From assembly GCA_016710165.1 (NCBI GenBank), contig JADJLJ010000001.1:2046001-2110000 (forward strand): a DNA stretch of 64,000 bases. The letters are read 5' to 3'. The notes beneath the pieces are model-generated. The model was not told where the DNA came from, ran no database searches, and saw nothing but the letters and a program-made list of their open reading frames with translations. Source of the stretch: Chitinophagaceae bacterium (GTDB lineage Bacteria > Bacteroidota > Bacteroidia > Chitinophagales > Chitinophagaceae). Below are positions 52,392-60,399 of the stretch, piece after piece. Position 1 is the first letter of the stretch; each line of letters opens with the position of its first letter. The position numbers and the translations under genes were made by a program.

Positions 52392-53099
52392 TTATTGCTC
52401 CTGTAATTGTTTCTTCGAACTGTTTTTACTGAACATCAGTTCCTGCACTTTTGCTTTGTCCTCTTTTTCTTTTTTCAGGTCGAACATGGTGCCAAACACG
52501 TGGTCCCATAACGTAGAGCTTACCCCAAAGCCCATGTGCTCATTCTTATAATGATGCAGGTGATGATTTCGCCATAAGGGCTTCATCCATTTAAAAGGCG
52601 GGTTCCAGGCATGAATGGCATAGTGCATGGATCCGTACATAAGATACCCCAGCAAAAATCCCGGGAAAAAAGCAAATGCATTTCCGGGTACCCCCAATAA
52701 CCAGGCAACGGCATAGGATATACTGAAAAGCGTTGAAGCAATGAGCAAACTTGGCACCGGGGGCATGAACAGCCTTTCCCTGTCACGTGGGTATTCGTGA
52801 TGATTGCCATGGATAACATAAACGGTCCGCATGGCCCTTTCGCTTTCGGCAATGTAATGAAAAACAAAGCGGTGAATAAAGTACTCGAACAGCGACCAGG
52901 CGATCATCCCTCCCAAAAAAAGCAATATGATTCCGGGGATCCCGATCGCTAAACGGGCATGGCTGTGATACAGCATGAACCCGATGATTGGAATATACAA
53001 ACCCCATATCACCAGCGGATGTGTCTTTGTAAGATATTCCAGGTACTGGTTCTGAAAGATCCTGGCTTGTCCTTTATTATGAATTTTCTCAAACTTCAT
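52392..53099 (-). CDS. Fatty acid hydroxylase/sterol desaturase superfamily protein
   Basis: A 235-residue membrane di-iron enzyme. It has four hydrophobic segments and the His clusters FIHRFVFHY, VIHGNHHEYPRDRERL, MHYAIHAWNPP and RNHHLHHYKNEHMGFG, the pattern of FA2H-like fatty acid 2-hydroxylases. It probably hydroxylates the alpha position of fatty acids or sphingolipid acyl chains, which are common in Chitinophagales membranes. Convergent with the hypothetical gene, divergent from the FAH-family gene. Confidence 0.85.
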   Translation of the reverse strand: MKFEKIHNKGQARIFQNQYLEYLTKTHPLVIWGLYIPIIGFMLYHSHARLAIGIPGIILLFLGGMIAWSLFEYFIHRFVFHYIAESERAMRTVYVIHGNHHEYPRDRERLFMPPVPSLLIASTLFSISYAVAWLLGVPGNAFAFFPGFLLGYLMYGSMHYAIHAWNPPFKWMKPLWRNHHLHHYKNEHMGFGVSSTLWDHVFGTMFDLKKEKEDKAKVQELMFSKNSSKKQLQEQ

Positions 53100-53115
53100 A
53101 GTAAAAAGTTGGATA

Positions 53116-53123
53116 CAAAAATA
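53116..53123 (-). promoter_or_regulatory. -7 promoter element of the fatty acid hydroxylase gene
   Basis: Read on the minus strand this is TATTTTTG, an exact match to TAnnTTTG, 17-24 bp before the ATG at 53099. No clear TTTG -33 element is seen. Confidence 0.4.
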
Positions 53124-53170
53124 AATAAAGCAGGTTAAAATTGAACTCCCGATACTGCTTATTTAATAGT

Positions 53171-53178
53171 TAAATTTG
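53171..53178 (+). promoter_or_regulatory. -7 promoter element of the FAH-family gene
   Basis: TAAATTTG matches TAnnTTTG exactly, 21-28 bp before the ATG at 53199. The -33 TTTG is not at the normal distance. With the minus-strand element at 53116 it forms a divergent promoter pair. Confidence 0.4.
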
Positions 53179-53198
53179 CAACCAACAATTTAACACGA

Positions 53199-54206
53199 AT
53201 GAAATTAGTCACTTATTTAAACGACGGCCAGGCCCTGTTGGGAATGGTGGTGGATGATACCATTTATCCCCTGGATACGGTACACAGTGAACTGCCCTCC
53301 ACCATGTCCATGTTCCTGAATTTTTGGGATGAGTTCATGCCCATGGCAAAAATGGTAGAGCAACGGATCAAGGACGGGATGGTGAGAAATGTTAAGGGAG
53401 AACCCTATGCAGGAGCAACGATCCTGGCCCCTGTTCCACACCCGACCAGCTGCCGGGACGGCTATGCCTTTCGCCAGCACGTAGCTGCTGCCAGGCGCAA
53501 CAGGAAGGTGGACATGATCCCCGAATTTGACCAATACCCCATCTTTTATTTTACCAACCACAACAGCATACAGGGCCCGGGAGACATTGTTTGTATGCCC
53601 GATCATTTTAAAAAGCTGGATTTTGAGCTGGAAGCGGCCATTGTTATCTGCAAACCGGGCAGGAATATAAGGGCATCGGAGGCTGACGAATATATTGGCG
53701 GCCTGATGATCATGAATGACATGAGTGCCAGGACCCTGCAAATGGAAGAAATGCTGCTGAACCTTGGCCCGGCAAAGGGAAAGGATTTTTGTACGGTTAT
53801 CGGACCCATGCTGGTAACCCCCGATGAACTGGAGCAATATGAGATCCCCTGCAAGGAAGATCATACCGGCAGATCCTGGAACCTTAAAATGAAATGCTGG
53901 GTCAACGGACAACAGGTCAGTGAAGGAAATGTGGGTGATATGGACTGGACCTTTGCTGAAATAATCGAACGATGCAGTTATGGAGTGGACCTTTTCCCCG
54001 GCGATGTGATCGGAAGCGGGACGGTTGGTACAGGCTGTTTTCTTGAGCTGAACGGAACCGGGAAATTAAATGACCCAAATTATACCGAACAATGGCTGCA
54101 GGAAGGCGATGTGGTGGAAATGGAAATAGATGCCCTGGGAAAACTAAGCAATACCATTGTTAAGGATGAAAGTGATTTTTCAATTTTAGCGCTGAAGAAA
54201 GTTTAA
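53199..54206 (+). CDS. Fumarylacetoacetate hydrolase family protein
   Basis: A 335-residue protein. The core has CRDGYAFRQHVAAARRNR, FYFTNHNSIQGPG, LDFELEAAIVICKPGRNI (metal-binding Glu pair), GLMIMNDMSARTLQ (Asp) and GDVIGSGTVGTGCFLELNG. These are the FAH-superfamily metal and catalytic regions. Substrates of the family range from fumarylacetoacetate to other acylpyruvates; none can be chosen here. The gene downstream, beyond the GxxExxY cassette, is a flavin reductase. Confidence 0.88.
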   Translation: MKLVTYLNDGQALLGMVVDDTIYPLDTVHSELPSTMSMFLNFWDEFMPMAKMVEQRIKDGMVRNVKGEPYAGATILAPVPHPTSCRDGYAFRQHVAAARRNRKVDMIPEFDQYPIFYFTNHNSIQGPGDIVCMPDHFKKLDFELEAAIVICKPGRNIRASEADEYIGGLMIMNDMSARTLQMEEMLLNLGPAKGKDFCTVIGPMLVTPDELEQYEIPCKEDHTGRSWNLKMKCWVNGQQVSEGNVGDMDWTFAEIIERCSYGVDLFPGDVIGSGTVGTGCFLELNGTGKLNDPNYTEQWLQEGDVVEMEIDALGKLSNTIVKDESDFSILALKKV

Positions 54207-54230
54207 CCGCAAAGACGCTAAGGCGCAAAG
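54206..54230 (+). repeat. Left inverted repeat of the GxxExxY cassette
   Basis: ACCGCAAAGACGCTAAGGCG followed by CAAAG. It pairs with 54622-54646 as a 25-bp inverted repeat with 20 matches and no gap. It overlaps the last base of the FAH-family stop codon. Confidence 0.75.
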
Positions 54231-54233
54231 TAA

Positions 54234-54620
54234 ATGACCAGGGAAAAATATAATGAATTGGCTGCACAAATTGTTGATGCATGCTTTCATGTTCATAAAG
54301 AATTAGGTCCTGGTTTGTTGGAATCTGCCTATGAATATTCATTGCTAAAAGAGTTTGAGTTAAGAAACATTATTGCCTGTAACCAGGTCCAGGTAAAATT
54401 ATTTTATAAAGGGCATGATACAGGAAAATACTATGTAATAGATATATTGGTTGAAGGAGAAATAGTGATCGAAATTAAATGTTGTGACACAATACCCCCT
54501 GTTTACACAGCCCAGATAATCTCTTATTTAAAATTATCACAAAAGAAGTTAGGTTTTTTGGTTAATTTCCATGTGCCACTTATTAAAGATGGCATCAAGC
54601 GATTTGTAAATGATTTTTAA
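54234..54620 (+). CDS. GxxExxY protein (PDDEXK_3-like)
   Basis: A 128-residue protein containing GPGLLESAYEYSLLKEFELR, which carries the GxxExxY signature (Gly-Leu-Leu-Glu-Ser-Ala-Tyr). It also has DILVEGEIVIEIKCCD, whose Asp...Glu-Ile-Lys matches the PD-(D/E)xK nuclease pattern. The family is common in Bacteroidota and its function is unknown. The gene is enclosed by inverted repeats and sits exactly between the stop of one gene and the start of the next, which suggests mobility. Its AT content is higher than that of its neighbours, which also suggests separate origin. Confidence 0.9.
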   Translation: MTREKYNELAAQIVDACFHVHKELGPGLLESAYEYSLLKEFELRNIIACNQVQVKLFYKGHDTGKYYVIDILVEGEIVIEIKCCDTIPPVYTAQIISYLKLSQKKLGFLVNFHVPLIKDGIKRFVNDF

Positions 54621-54621
54621 A

Positions 54622-54646
54622 CTTAGCGGCTTTGCGCCTTCGCGGT
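54622..54646 (-). repeat. Right inverted repeat of the GxxExxY cassette
   Basis: CTTAGCGGCTTTGCGCCTTC followed by GCGGT, the partner of 54206-54230. It ends 5 bp before the flavin reductase ATG. No clear target-site duplication is seen outside the repeats. Confidence 0.75.
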
Positions 54647-54651
54647 AAAAA

Positions 54652-55533
54652 ATGACAATCACCTTAAAAGACCTGAAACCCGCCGATGTTCAGAACTACC
54701 TGCAGCACGCCATTGCTCCCAGGCCCATCTGTTTTGCTTCTACCGTTGATAAGGCCGGTAATGTAAATCTCAGCCCTTTCAGTTTTTTCAATTTATTCTC
54801 TTCCAACCCACCCATTGTTGTTTTCTCCCCGGCAAGAAGGGTAAGGGACAATACCACCAAACATACTTTGCAGAATGTACTGGAAGTGCCTGAGGTTGTA
54901 ATTAATATGGTAGATTATGATATGGTGCAGCAAACATCACTTGCCAGTTGTGAGTATCCGAAAGGCACCAATGAATTCATCAAAGCCGGTTTTACGGAAG
55001 AGAAAGCTACCCTTGTTACCCCGCCAATGGTAAAGGAAAGCAAAGTAAAACTGGAGTGCAGGGTCATAGAAGTTAAACCGCTTGGAACAGAAGGCGGCGC
55101 CGGAAACCTGGTGCTCTGTGAAGTGCTTCGCATGCACATAGATGAAAGCATCCTGGATGCGCAGGGGAAGATCGATCAAACCAAACTGCACCATGTGGCC
55201 CGGCTTGGCGGCGACTGGTATTGTAAGGTGGATGAAACAAACCTGTTTAAGGTAGCCAAACCGAATACACAACTGGGCATTGGCCTGGATGCCTTACCCG
55301 AAAGCATCCGCAGGAGCAACGTACTTACTGCCAACAACCTGGGCCAGCTGGCCAATGTGCATGAAATGCCCTTTGTGGATCCCGCTTTTACAGATGATAA
55401 ACTCAAAAATATCATCCAGTATTATGCCATCAACCCCGATGATATGGATAAGGAACTGCACCGCTATGCCAAAGAATTACTGGATGCCGGTAAGGTGAAC
55501 GAGGCCTGGCAGGTATTGCTGGCTGATTATTGA
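54652..55533 (+). CDS. Flavin reductase family protein (FMN-binding split barrel)
   Basis: A 293-residue protein. The N-terminal two thirds have the flavin reductase-like domain: HAIAPRPICFASTVDKAGNV, NLSPFSFFNLFSSNPPIVVF, VPEVVINMVDYDMV and LASCEYPKGTNEF. Such proteins bind FMN and either reduce flavin with NAD(P)H or act as oxidoreductases. The C-terminal 60 residues are helical. The nearest upstream gene in the same direction, apart from the inserted cassette, is the FAH-family gene; the two may have formed an aromatic degradation unit before the insertion. Confidence 0.87.
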   Translation: MTITLKDLKPADVQNYLQHAIAPRPICFASTVDKAGNVNLSPFSFFNLFSSNPPIVVFSPARRVRDNTTKHTLQNVLEVPEVVINMVDYDMVQQTSLASCEYPKGTNEFIKAGFTEEKATLVTPPMVKESKVKLECRVIEVKPLGTEGGAGNLVLCEVLRMHIDESILDAQGKIDQTKLHHVARLGGDWYCKVDETNLFKVAKPNTQLGIGLDALPESIRRSNVLTANNLGQLANVHEMPFVDPAFTDDKLKNIIQYYAINPDDMDKELHRYAKELLDAGKVNEAWQVLLADY

Positions 55534-56226
55534 TCATAATATTCCGCCAAATACTTTTTTCAACAGGTCCGTTGTTCTTGCCGCAAAATTTGAACGGATA
55601 TTCTTTTCTTCCTTTGCCACCAGGTCAAACAGGGCATTGGTTGCTTTCATCGTTACATAACCGGTAAGGTCAGGATTTATTTTTTTTACCAGCGGAATGC
55701 TGTTGTACTTATTAACCATATCTCCATAATATTTTGTTGCATTTACTTTATCCAGCGAGGATCTAATGACCGGTGTAAAAGCCGCAATCAACTGTTCGGT
55801 TGTTTTCTCCCTGAAAAAATGGGTAGCGCTGGTATCGCCGTTCCTTACCAGGCCGATCGCATCCTGGATACTCATGTTCTTAATGGCGTTCGCAAATATG
55901 GGTTTGGCATAACCTGCTGCATCTTCTGCCCCACGGTTTATCTGTAAAATGGCTTTATCAACCATACTGCCCAGGCCTATATCCCTCAATGTATTCTCGA
56001 CCCTGCGGGCATCTTCGGGAATCAGTATTTTATAAAAGGCATCTTTAAAAAACCCGTCTTCTTTATTCAGTTTTAACACAGCCCCCGCAAGTCCCTGGCT
56101 CAATGCTTCTTTGATCCCATCAGCCGCTTCCGCTTCGGTGATCCCGGTTGACTGGGGAATTTGCTTTATCACTTCACAGCCGTAAAAAAGAGAACAGATC
56201 AGCAGCCCGGTAAATATTCTTTTCAT
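55534..56226 (-). CDS. DUF4197 lipoprotein
   Basis: The start at 56224-56226 (MKRIFTGLLICSLFYGC) gives a clear lipoprotein signal with lipid Cys at residue 17, so the longer frame to 56322, which runs into the MITE-like element, is rejected. The 230-residue product has ADGIKEALSQGLAGAVLKLN, IPEDARRVENTLRDIGLGSM, FLREKTTEQLIAAFTPVIRS (approximately) and KINPDLTGYVTMKATNALFD, the DUF4197 pattern. Function unknown. Convergent with the flavin reductase gene, with ends adjacent. Confidence 0.82.
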   Translation of the reverse strand: MKRIFTGLLICSLFYGCEVIKQIPQSTGITEAEAADGIKEALSQGLAGAVLKLNKEDGFFKDAFYKILIPEDARRVENTLRDIGLGSMVDKAILQINRGAEDAAGYAKPIFANAIKNMSIQDAIGLVRNGDTSATHFFREKTTEQLIAAFTPVIRSSLDKVNATKYYGDMVNKYNSIPLVKKINPDLTGYVTMKATNALFDLVAKEEKNIRSNFAARTTDLLKKVFGGIL

Positions 56227-56285
56227 TTTTTTTATTTTACTAAAGGTAAACAAGTTTCCTGCCAAAGTATAAAGTGCAGGAAAAC

Positions 56286-56436
56286 GGTAGTATCCTGTTT
56301 TGAATATTTTGTGACCTGTCATGCTGAGGAACGAAGCATCTCAGGTTAAGGAAACGATCCTGATCAGGAGATCCTTCGTTCCCTGCCTACCGGCAGGCAG
56401 GCTCAGGATGACAATCATTCAAAACAGGGCACTACC
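56286..56436. mobile_element. MITE-like element, copy 2 (151 bp)
   Basis: The ends GGTAGTATCCTGTTTTGAAT (56286-56305) and ATTCAAAACAGGGCACTACC (56417-56436) are inverted repeats with 18 of 20 matches. The flanks AGGAAAAC (56278-56285) and AAGAAAAC (56437-56444) agree in 7 of 8 bases, so an ageing 8-bp duplication is likely. The interior is closely related to copy 1 without the 21-bp TCCCGA hairpin segment. It lies between the divergent DUF4197 and lysS genes. Confidence 0.82.
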
Positions 56437-56474
56437 AAGAAAACACACCAGATGGCTGATTGCGATGTATAAAG

Positions 56475-56482
56475 TATCTTTG
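56475..56482 (+). promoter_or_regulatory. -7 promoter element of lysS
   Basis: TATCTTTG matches TAnnTTTG exactly and lies about 37 bp before the lysS ATG at 56519. The upstream -33 position does not hold a clear TTTG. It lies outside the MITE-like element, whose right end is at 56436. Confidence 0.45.
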
Positions 56483-56518
56483 CCGCCATTGCCACATGAG
56501 GCAGGACCTATAAATACT

Positions 56519-58042
56519 ATGAGCACACAACATTTATCAGAGCAGGAGATCATCCGCAGGGAGAAACTGGCAGAATTGAATAAACTGGGCATTGATGCCT
56601 ACCCGGCAGCCTTGTACCCGGTTAATATAACATCGGTTGATATAAAAGAGAACTACAAGGGCGACGAGAACAAAGCCGGTTTTGCTGATGTATGCATTGC
56701 AGGGAGAATTATGAGTGTTCGTGATATGGGCAAGGCAAATTTTGCCGTGATACAGGACAGTGTGGGTAAAATACAGATCTATATCAAACAGGATGATATC
56801 TGCCCCGGTGATGATAAGACCCTGTTTCAAACCGTTTGGAAAAAGTTGCTGGACATTGGCGACATCATCGGCATCAAAGGATATGTGTTCACCACAAAGA
56901 CAGGTGAGACCTCCATCCACGTAAAGGAATTCACCCTGCTTACCAAAGCATTGCACCCATTACCCATCGTAAAGGAAAAAGACGGCGAAGCCTTTGATGA
57001 AGTGACCGATCCTGAATTCCGTTACCGCCAGCGCTATGCCGACTTAATTGTGAACCCTGCTGTAAAAGAGACGTTCATCAAGCGTACCAAAATGGTGAAT
57101 GCCATGCGTGATTTTTTAAATGAGCGTGGCGCCCTGGAAGTGGATACCCCGGTTTTGCAAAGCATACCCGGCGGCGCTGCAGCAAGGCCGTTCACTACGC
57201 ATCATAATGCCCTGGACATACCCATGTACCTCCGCATTGCCAATGAACTGTATTTAAAAAGACTGATCGTTGGTGGGTTCGATTGGGTATATGAATTCAG
57301 CCGCAACTTCCGCAATGAAGGAATGGACCGTACGCATAACCCCGAATTCACTATTCTTGAATTTTATGTGGCATACAAAGATTATGAGTGGATGATGGAA
57401 ACAACCGAACAGCTTCTGGAAAGGGCAGCCATGGCAACCAACAGCAAGACCAAAGTAACGGTTGGCGGGAAAGAGATCGACTTCAAAGCGCCGTACAAGC
57501 GGGTGACCATGTATGATGCCATTAAAGAACATACCGGTTTTGACATCAGTTCCATGGATGAAGCAGGCATCCGGGATGTGTGCAGGCAACTGCATATTCA
57601 TACCGATGAGAAGATGGGCAAGGGCAAACTGATCGACGAGATCTTTGGCGCCAAATGCGAAGGCAACTACATACAACCTACGTTTATCACCGACTACCCG
57701 GTAGAGATGAGCCCGCTTACCAAAAAGCACCGCAGTAAACCCGGGCTGGTGGAACGTTTTGAACTGATGTGCAACGGCAAGGAAATTGCCAATGCCTACA
57801 GCGAGCTGAACGACCCCATTGAGCAGCGGGAACGATTTGAGGAACAGACCAAGCTGATGGAAAGGGGCGACGACGAAGCCATGTTCATTGATTATGATTT
57901 TTTACGTGCCCTTGAATACGGGATGCCACCCACCAGCGGCATCGGTTTTGGCATCGACCGCATTGCCATGCTGCTCACCGATCAGCATTCCATACAGGAC
58001 GTGCTGTTCTTCCCGATGATGCGTCCAGAGAATATGGAATAA
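56519..58042 (+). CDS. lysS: Lysyl-tRNA synthetase, class II
   Basis: The ATG at 56519 (MSTQHLSEQEIIRREKL) gives a 507-residue protein, the normal LysS length. The open frame to 56321 only adds translated MITE sequence. The N-terminal OB-fold anticodon domain (residues about 55-150) has IAGRIMSVRDMGKANFAVIQ. The class II core has RYRQRYADLIVNP (motif 1), FSRNFRNEGMDRTHNPEFTI (motif 2) and GIGFGIDRIAMLLTD (motif 3). It charges tRNA-Lys in the cytoplasm. A promoter match lies just upstream and a strong terminator downstream. Confidence 0.97.
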   Translation: MSTQHLSEQEIIRREKLAELNKLGIDAYPAALYPVNITSVDIKENYKGDENKAGFADVCIAGRIMSVRDMGKANFAVIQDSVGKIQIYIKQDDICPGDDKTLFQTVWKKLLDIGDIIGIKGYVFTTKTGETSIHVKEFTLLTKALHPLPIVKEKDGEAFDEVTDPEFRYRQRYADLIVNPAVKETFIKRTKMVNAMRDFLNERGALEVDTPVLQSIPGGAAARPFTTHHNALDIPMYLRIANELYLKRLIVGGFDWVYEFSRNFRNEGMDRTHNPEFTILEFYVAYKDYEWMMETTEQLLERAAMATNSKTKVTVGGKEIDFKAPYKRVTMYDAIKEHTGFDISSMDEAGIRDVCRQLHIHTDEKMGKGKLIDEIFGAKCEGNYIQPTFITDYPVEMSPLTKKHRSKPGLVERFELMCNGKEIANAYSELNDPIEQRERFEEQTKLMERGDDEAMFIDYDFLRALEYGMPPTSGIGFGIDRIAMLLTDQHSIQDVLFFPMMRPENME

Positions 58043-58058
58043 TTTTTTTTATATTCAG

Positions 58059-58100
58059 AACAGGCTGCTGTAAAAAAATACAGCAGCCTGTTCTTTTTTT
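58059..58100 (+). terminator. Rho-independent terminator after lysS
   Basis: AACAGGCTGCTGTA and TACAGCAGCCTGTT form a perfect 14-bp stem around a 6-A loop, followed by CTTTTTTT. Begins 16 bp after the lysS stop codon. Confidence 0.92.
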
Positions 58101-58188
58101 ACACTAAATCATATCCGCCCATCAATTTATCCAAAAGTATTCTCCCAAAAAAACTACCTTCCACTTTCAAAAATCAAACAACCAGAAC

Positions 58189-60339
58189 ATGATAAAATTC
58201 AGAAAACAGGCCGCTGCCCTTGCAGTGGTAATTATTTTCAGCTTTGCTGCACAGGCACAAAAGAAAGACCTGGGAAATGACCAGTATTTCAAAAGTAATT
58301 TCAAAGGCATCACACAGACCCTGCCCTCGGTAGCAAGATGGCTGGATGACAGTCACCTTATTTTAAGGCGTGACGGCAAGAATTATGTGATCGACTGCAA
58401 GACCGGTACTGAAACAGAAGCCACCGAAGCAGATATGAAAACAGAGGCCAGGCCGGACAAAACAACGGCGTATCTTAAATCGGGCGATGTGTATGCAAAA
58501 GTGGCCGGTACCGAGATCCAATTAACGAATGACAAGGGTAAAAAAGCAAACCCCACGCTTAGTCCCGATGGCAACTATGTTGCCTTTACCAAAGACAATG
58601 ACCTGTATGCTGTAAACATCACTACCAAAAAAGAAACCAGGCTTACCACCGACGGCAGCGAAACCATCCTGAACGGTTATGCAAGCTGGGTATATATGGA
58701 AGAGATCCTGGGGCGCCGTTCCCAGTACCGGTCTTTCTGGTGGAGCCCGGACAGCAAACACATTGCTTTTTTCCGGTCGGATGATGCTCCCGTTCCGGTA
58801 TTCACCATTACAGATGCCAATGGCCTGCACGGGATTGTTGAGAAAGAACGGTATCCAAAAGTAGGCGATCCAAACCCGGAAGTAAAAGTGGGTGTGGTAA
58901 AACCGGATGGCGGCAATATCGTATGGGCCGACTTCAACCCGAAAGGCGACCAGTACTTCGGCCTTCCGTACTGGATGCCCGACGGAAGTGCTTTATTGGT
59001 GCAATGGATGAACCGCCTGCAGGATAACCTGGTCATTTACGAAGTGAGCACAACCACCGGCGCTAAAAGAGAATTTTATAATGAAAAACAAAAAACATGG
59101 ATCGACCTGGATGATGCAGGCGAGCGCATCTATTTTATGAAGAATGGTACGGGGTTCATCCTGTTCAATGATGCCAGCGGCTGGAAGCATATGTATTTCC
59201 ACGACATGAAGGGAAAACTGGTGAATGCCATTACCGCCGGAAAATTCACCGTAACGGACCTGACGTACGTGGACGAGAAAAAAGGCGTTGTTTACTTCAC
59301 CGCAAGAAGCCTGGAGAACACGGCCCGGAATGATTTCTACCGGGTGAATATCAATGGCAAGAACATGGAGCGGCTTACACTGGGTGAGTATAATAATTCC
59401 ATCAACCTGTCACCGGATGGTTCTTATTTTGTTACTACATACTCCAACGCCACCACGCCGCCCAGGATGACGCTGATAAGCAATAAAAGAAAGATCATAA
59501 AAGAACTCGGTGACAGTAAAGGACCCGAGTTTGATACGTACAACCTGGCCAAAACAGAAATTGTACGTGTAAAAAGCGATGATGGTTTGTATGACCTGCC
59601 CATGAAAGTGACCTGGCCGGTAAATATGGATAAAAGTAAAAAGTACCCTGTGCTTATTTCTGTTTACGGCGGACCCAATGCCGGAACCGTAATGGATACC
59701 TGGGGCCTGGGCGGCAACCAGCAATGGTATGCCAAAGAGGGCTTGATACAGGTTTCGATGGACCACCGGGCCAGCGGCCATTTTGGTAAAGAAGGGGTGA
59801 ACTATATGTACCACAACCTGGGCTACTGGGAAATGAAGGATTACAGCACGCTGGTCAAATGGCTGATCGCAAACGGAAGTGCCGATGCTTCAAAGATCTG
59901 CATTACCGGGTTTAGTTACGGCGGATACATGAGCTGCTATGCACTCACCTATGCAAGTGATGTTTTCACCCATGGCATGGCGGGTGGCAGTGTTACCGAC
60001 TGGACATTGTATGACTCTCATTATACCGAGCGTTTCATGGGTACTCAGGCCAACAATGCCGAAGGATATAAGAACAGCTCTGTTTTGACCCATGCAGATA
60101 AATACAAGGGTGTACTTCAGATCGTTCACGGTATGATTGATGATAATGTGCATATGCAGAACAGCATCCAGTTCATCAGCAAACTGCAGGACCTGAAAAA
60201 AGACTTTGAGTTCATGCCTTACAGCGGCGGACGGCATGGATGGGGTGGAAACAAGGGGGTACATTTCCAGAACCTGAAAACAAAATTCATTTATAAATAT
60301 TTACTGGAAAAAGAGGCCCCCAAAGAAATGATCAGGTAA
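58189..60339 (+). CDS. Dipeptidyl peptidase IV-like S9 family serine peptidase
   Basis: A 716-residue secreted or periplasmic peptidase with a signal peptide (residues 1-23, FSFAAQA). The N-terminal beta-propeller (residues about 40-480) has the DPP-IV double-Glu region NGYASWVYMEEILGRRSQYR. The C-terminal alpha/beta hydrolase has ITGFSYGGYMSCYAL with Ser576, MIDDNVHMQNS with Asp651, and SGGRHGWGG with His683. It removes X-Pro dipeptides from peptide N-termini. Length and motifs match bacterial DPP-IV. Confidence 0.93.
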   Translation: MIKFRKQAAALAVVIIFSFAAQAQKKDLGNDQYFKSNFKGITQTLPSVARWLDDSHLILRRDGKNYVIDCKTGTETEATEADMKTEARPDKTTAYLKSGDVYAKVAGTEIQLTNDKGKKANPTLSPDGNYVAFTKDNDLYAVNITTKKETRLTTDGSETILNGYASWVYMEEILGRRSQYRSFWWSPDSKHIAFFRSDDAPVPVFTITDANGLHGIVEKERYPKVGDPNPEVKVGVVKPDGGNIVWADFNPKGDQYFGLPYWMPDGSALLVQWMNRLQDNLVIYEVSTTTGAKREFYNEKQKTWIDLDDAGERIYFMKNGTGFILFNDASGWKHMYFHDMKGKLVNAITAGKFTVTDLTYVDEKKGVVYFTARSLENTARNDFYRVNINGKNMERLTLGEYNNSINLSPDGSYFVTTYSNATTPPRMTLISNKRKIIKELGDSKGPEFDTYNLAKTEIVRVKSDDGLYDLPMKVTWPVNMDKSKKYPVLISVYGGPNAGTVMDTWGLGGNQQWYAKEGLIQVSMDHRASGHFGKEGVNYMYHNLGYWEMKDYSTLVKWLIANGSADASKICITGFSYGGYMSCYALTYASDVFTHGMAGGSVTDWTLYDSHYTERFMGTQANNAEGYKNSSVLTHADKYKGVLQIVHGMIDDNVHMQNSIQFISKLQDLKKDFEFMPYSGGRHGWGGNKGVHFQNLKTKFIYKYLLEKEAPKEMIR

Positions 60340-60357
60340 GCATTATGGCCTTATAAA

Positions 60358-60386
60358 TAAAACCCCGTTCCTGTAACGGGGTTTTA
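60358..60386. terminator. Bidirectional terminator between DPP-IV and DUF5916 genes
   Basis: AACCCCGTT (60361-60369) pairs with AACGGGGTT (60375-60383), and the stem continues into A/T arms on both sides. A and T runs on either side allow it to end transcription of both convergent genes. Confidence 0.88.
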
Positions 60387-60399
60387 TTTATGGCCTGGT

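Noticed and set aside
56321..56518. N-terminal extension of LysS
   Set aside because: The 66 extra codons are translated MITE sequence and intergenic DNA. The ATG at 56519 gives the normal LysS length and has its own promoter match.
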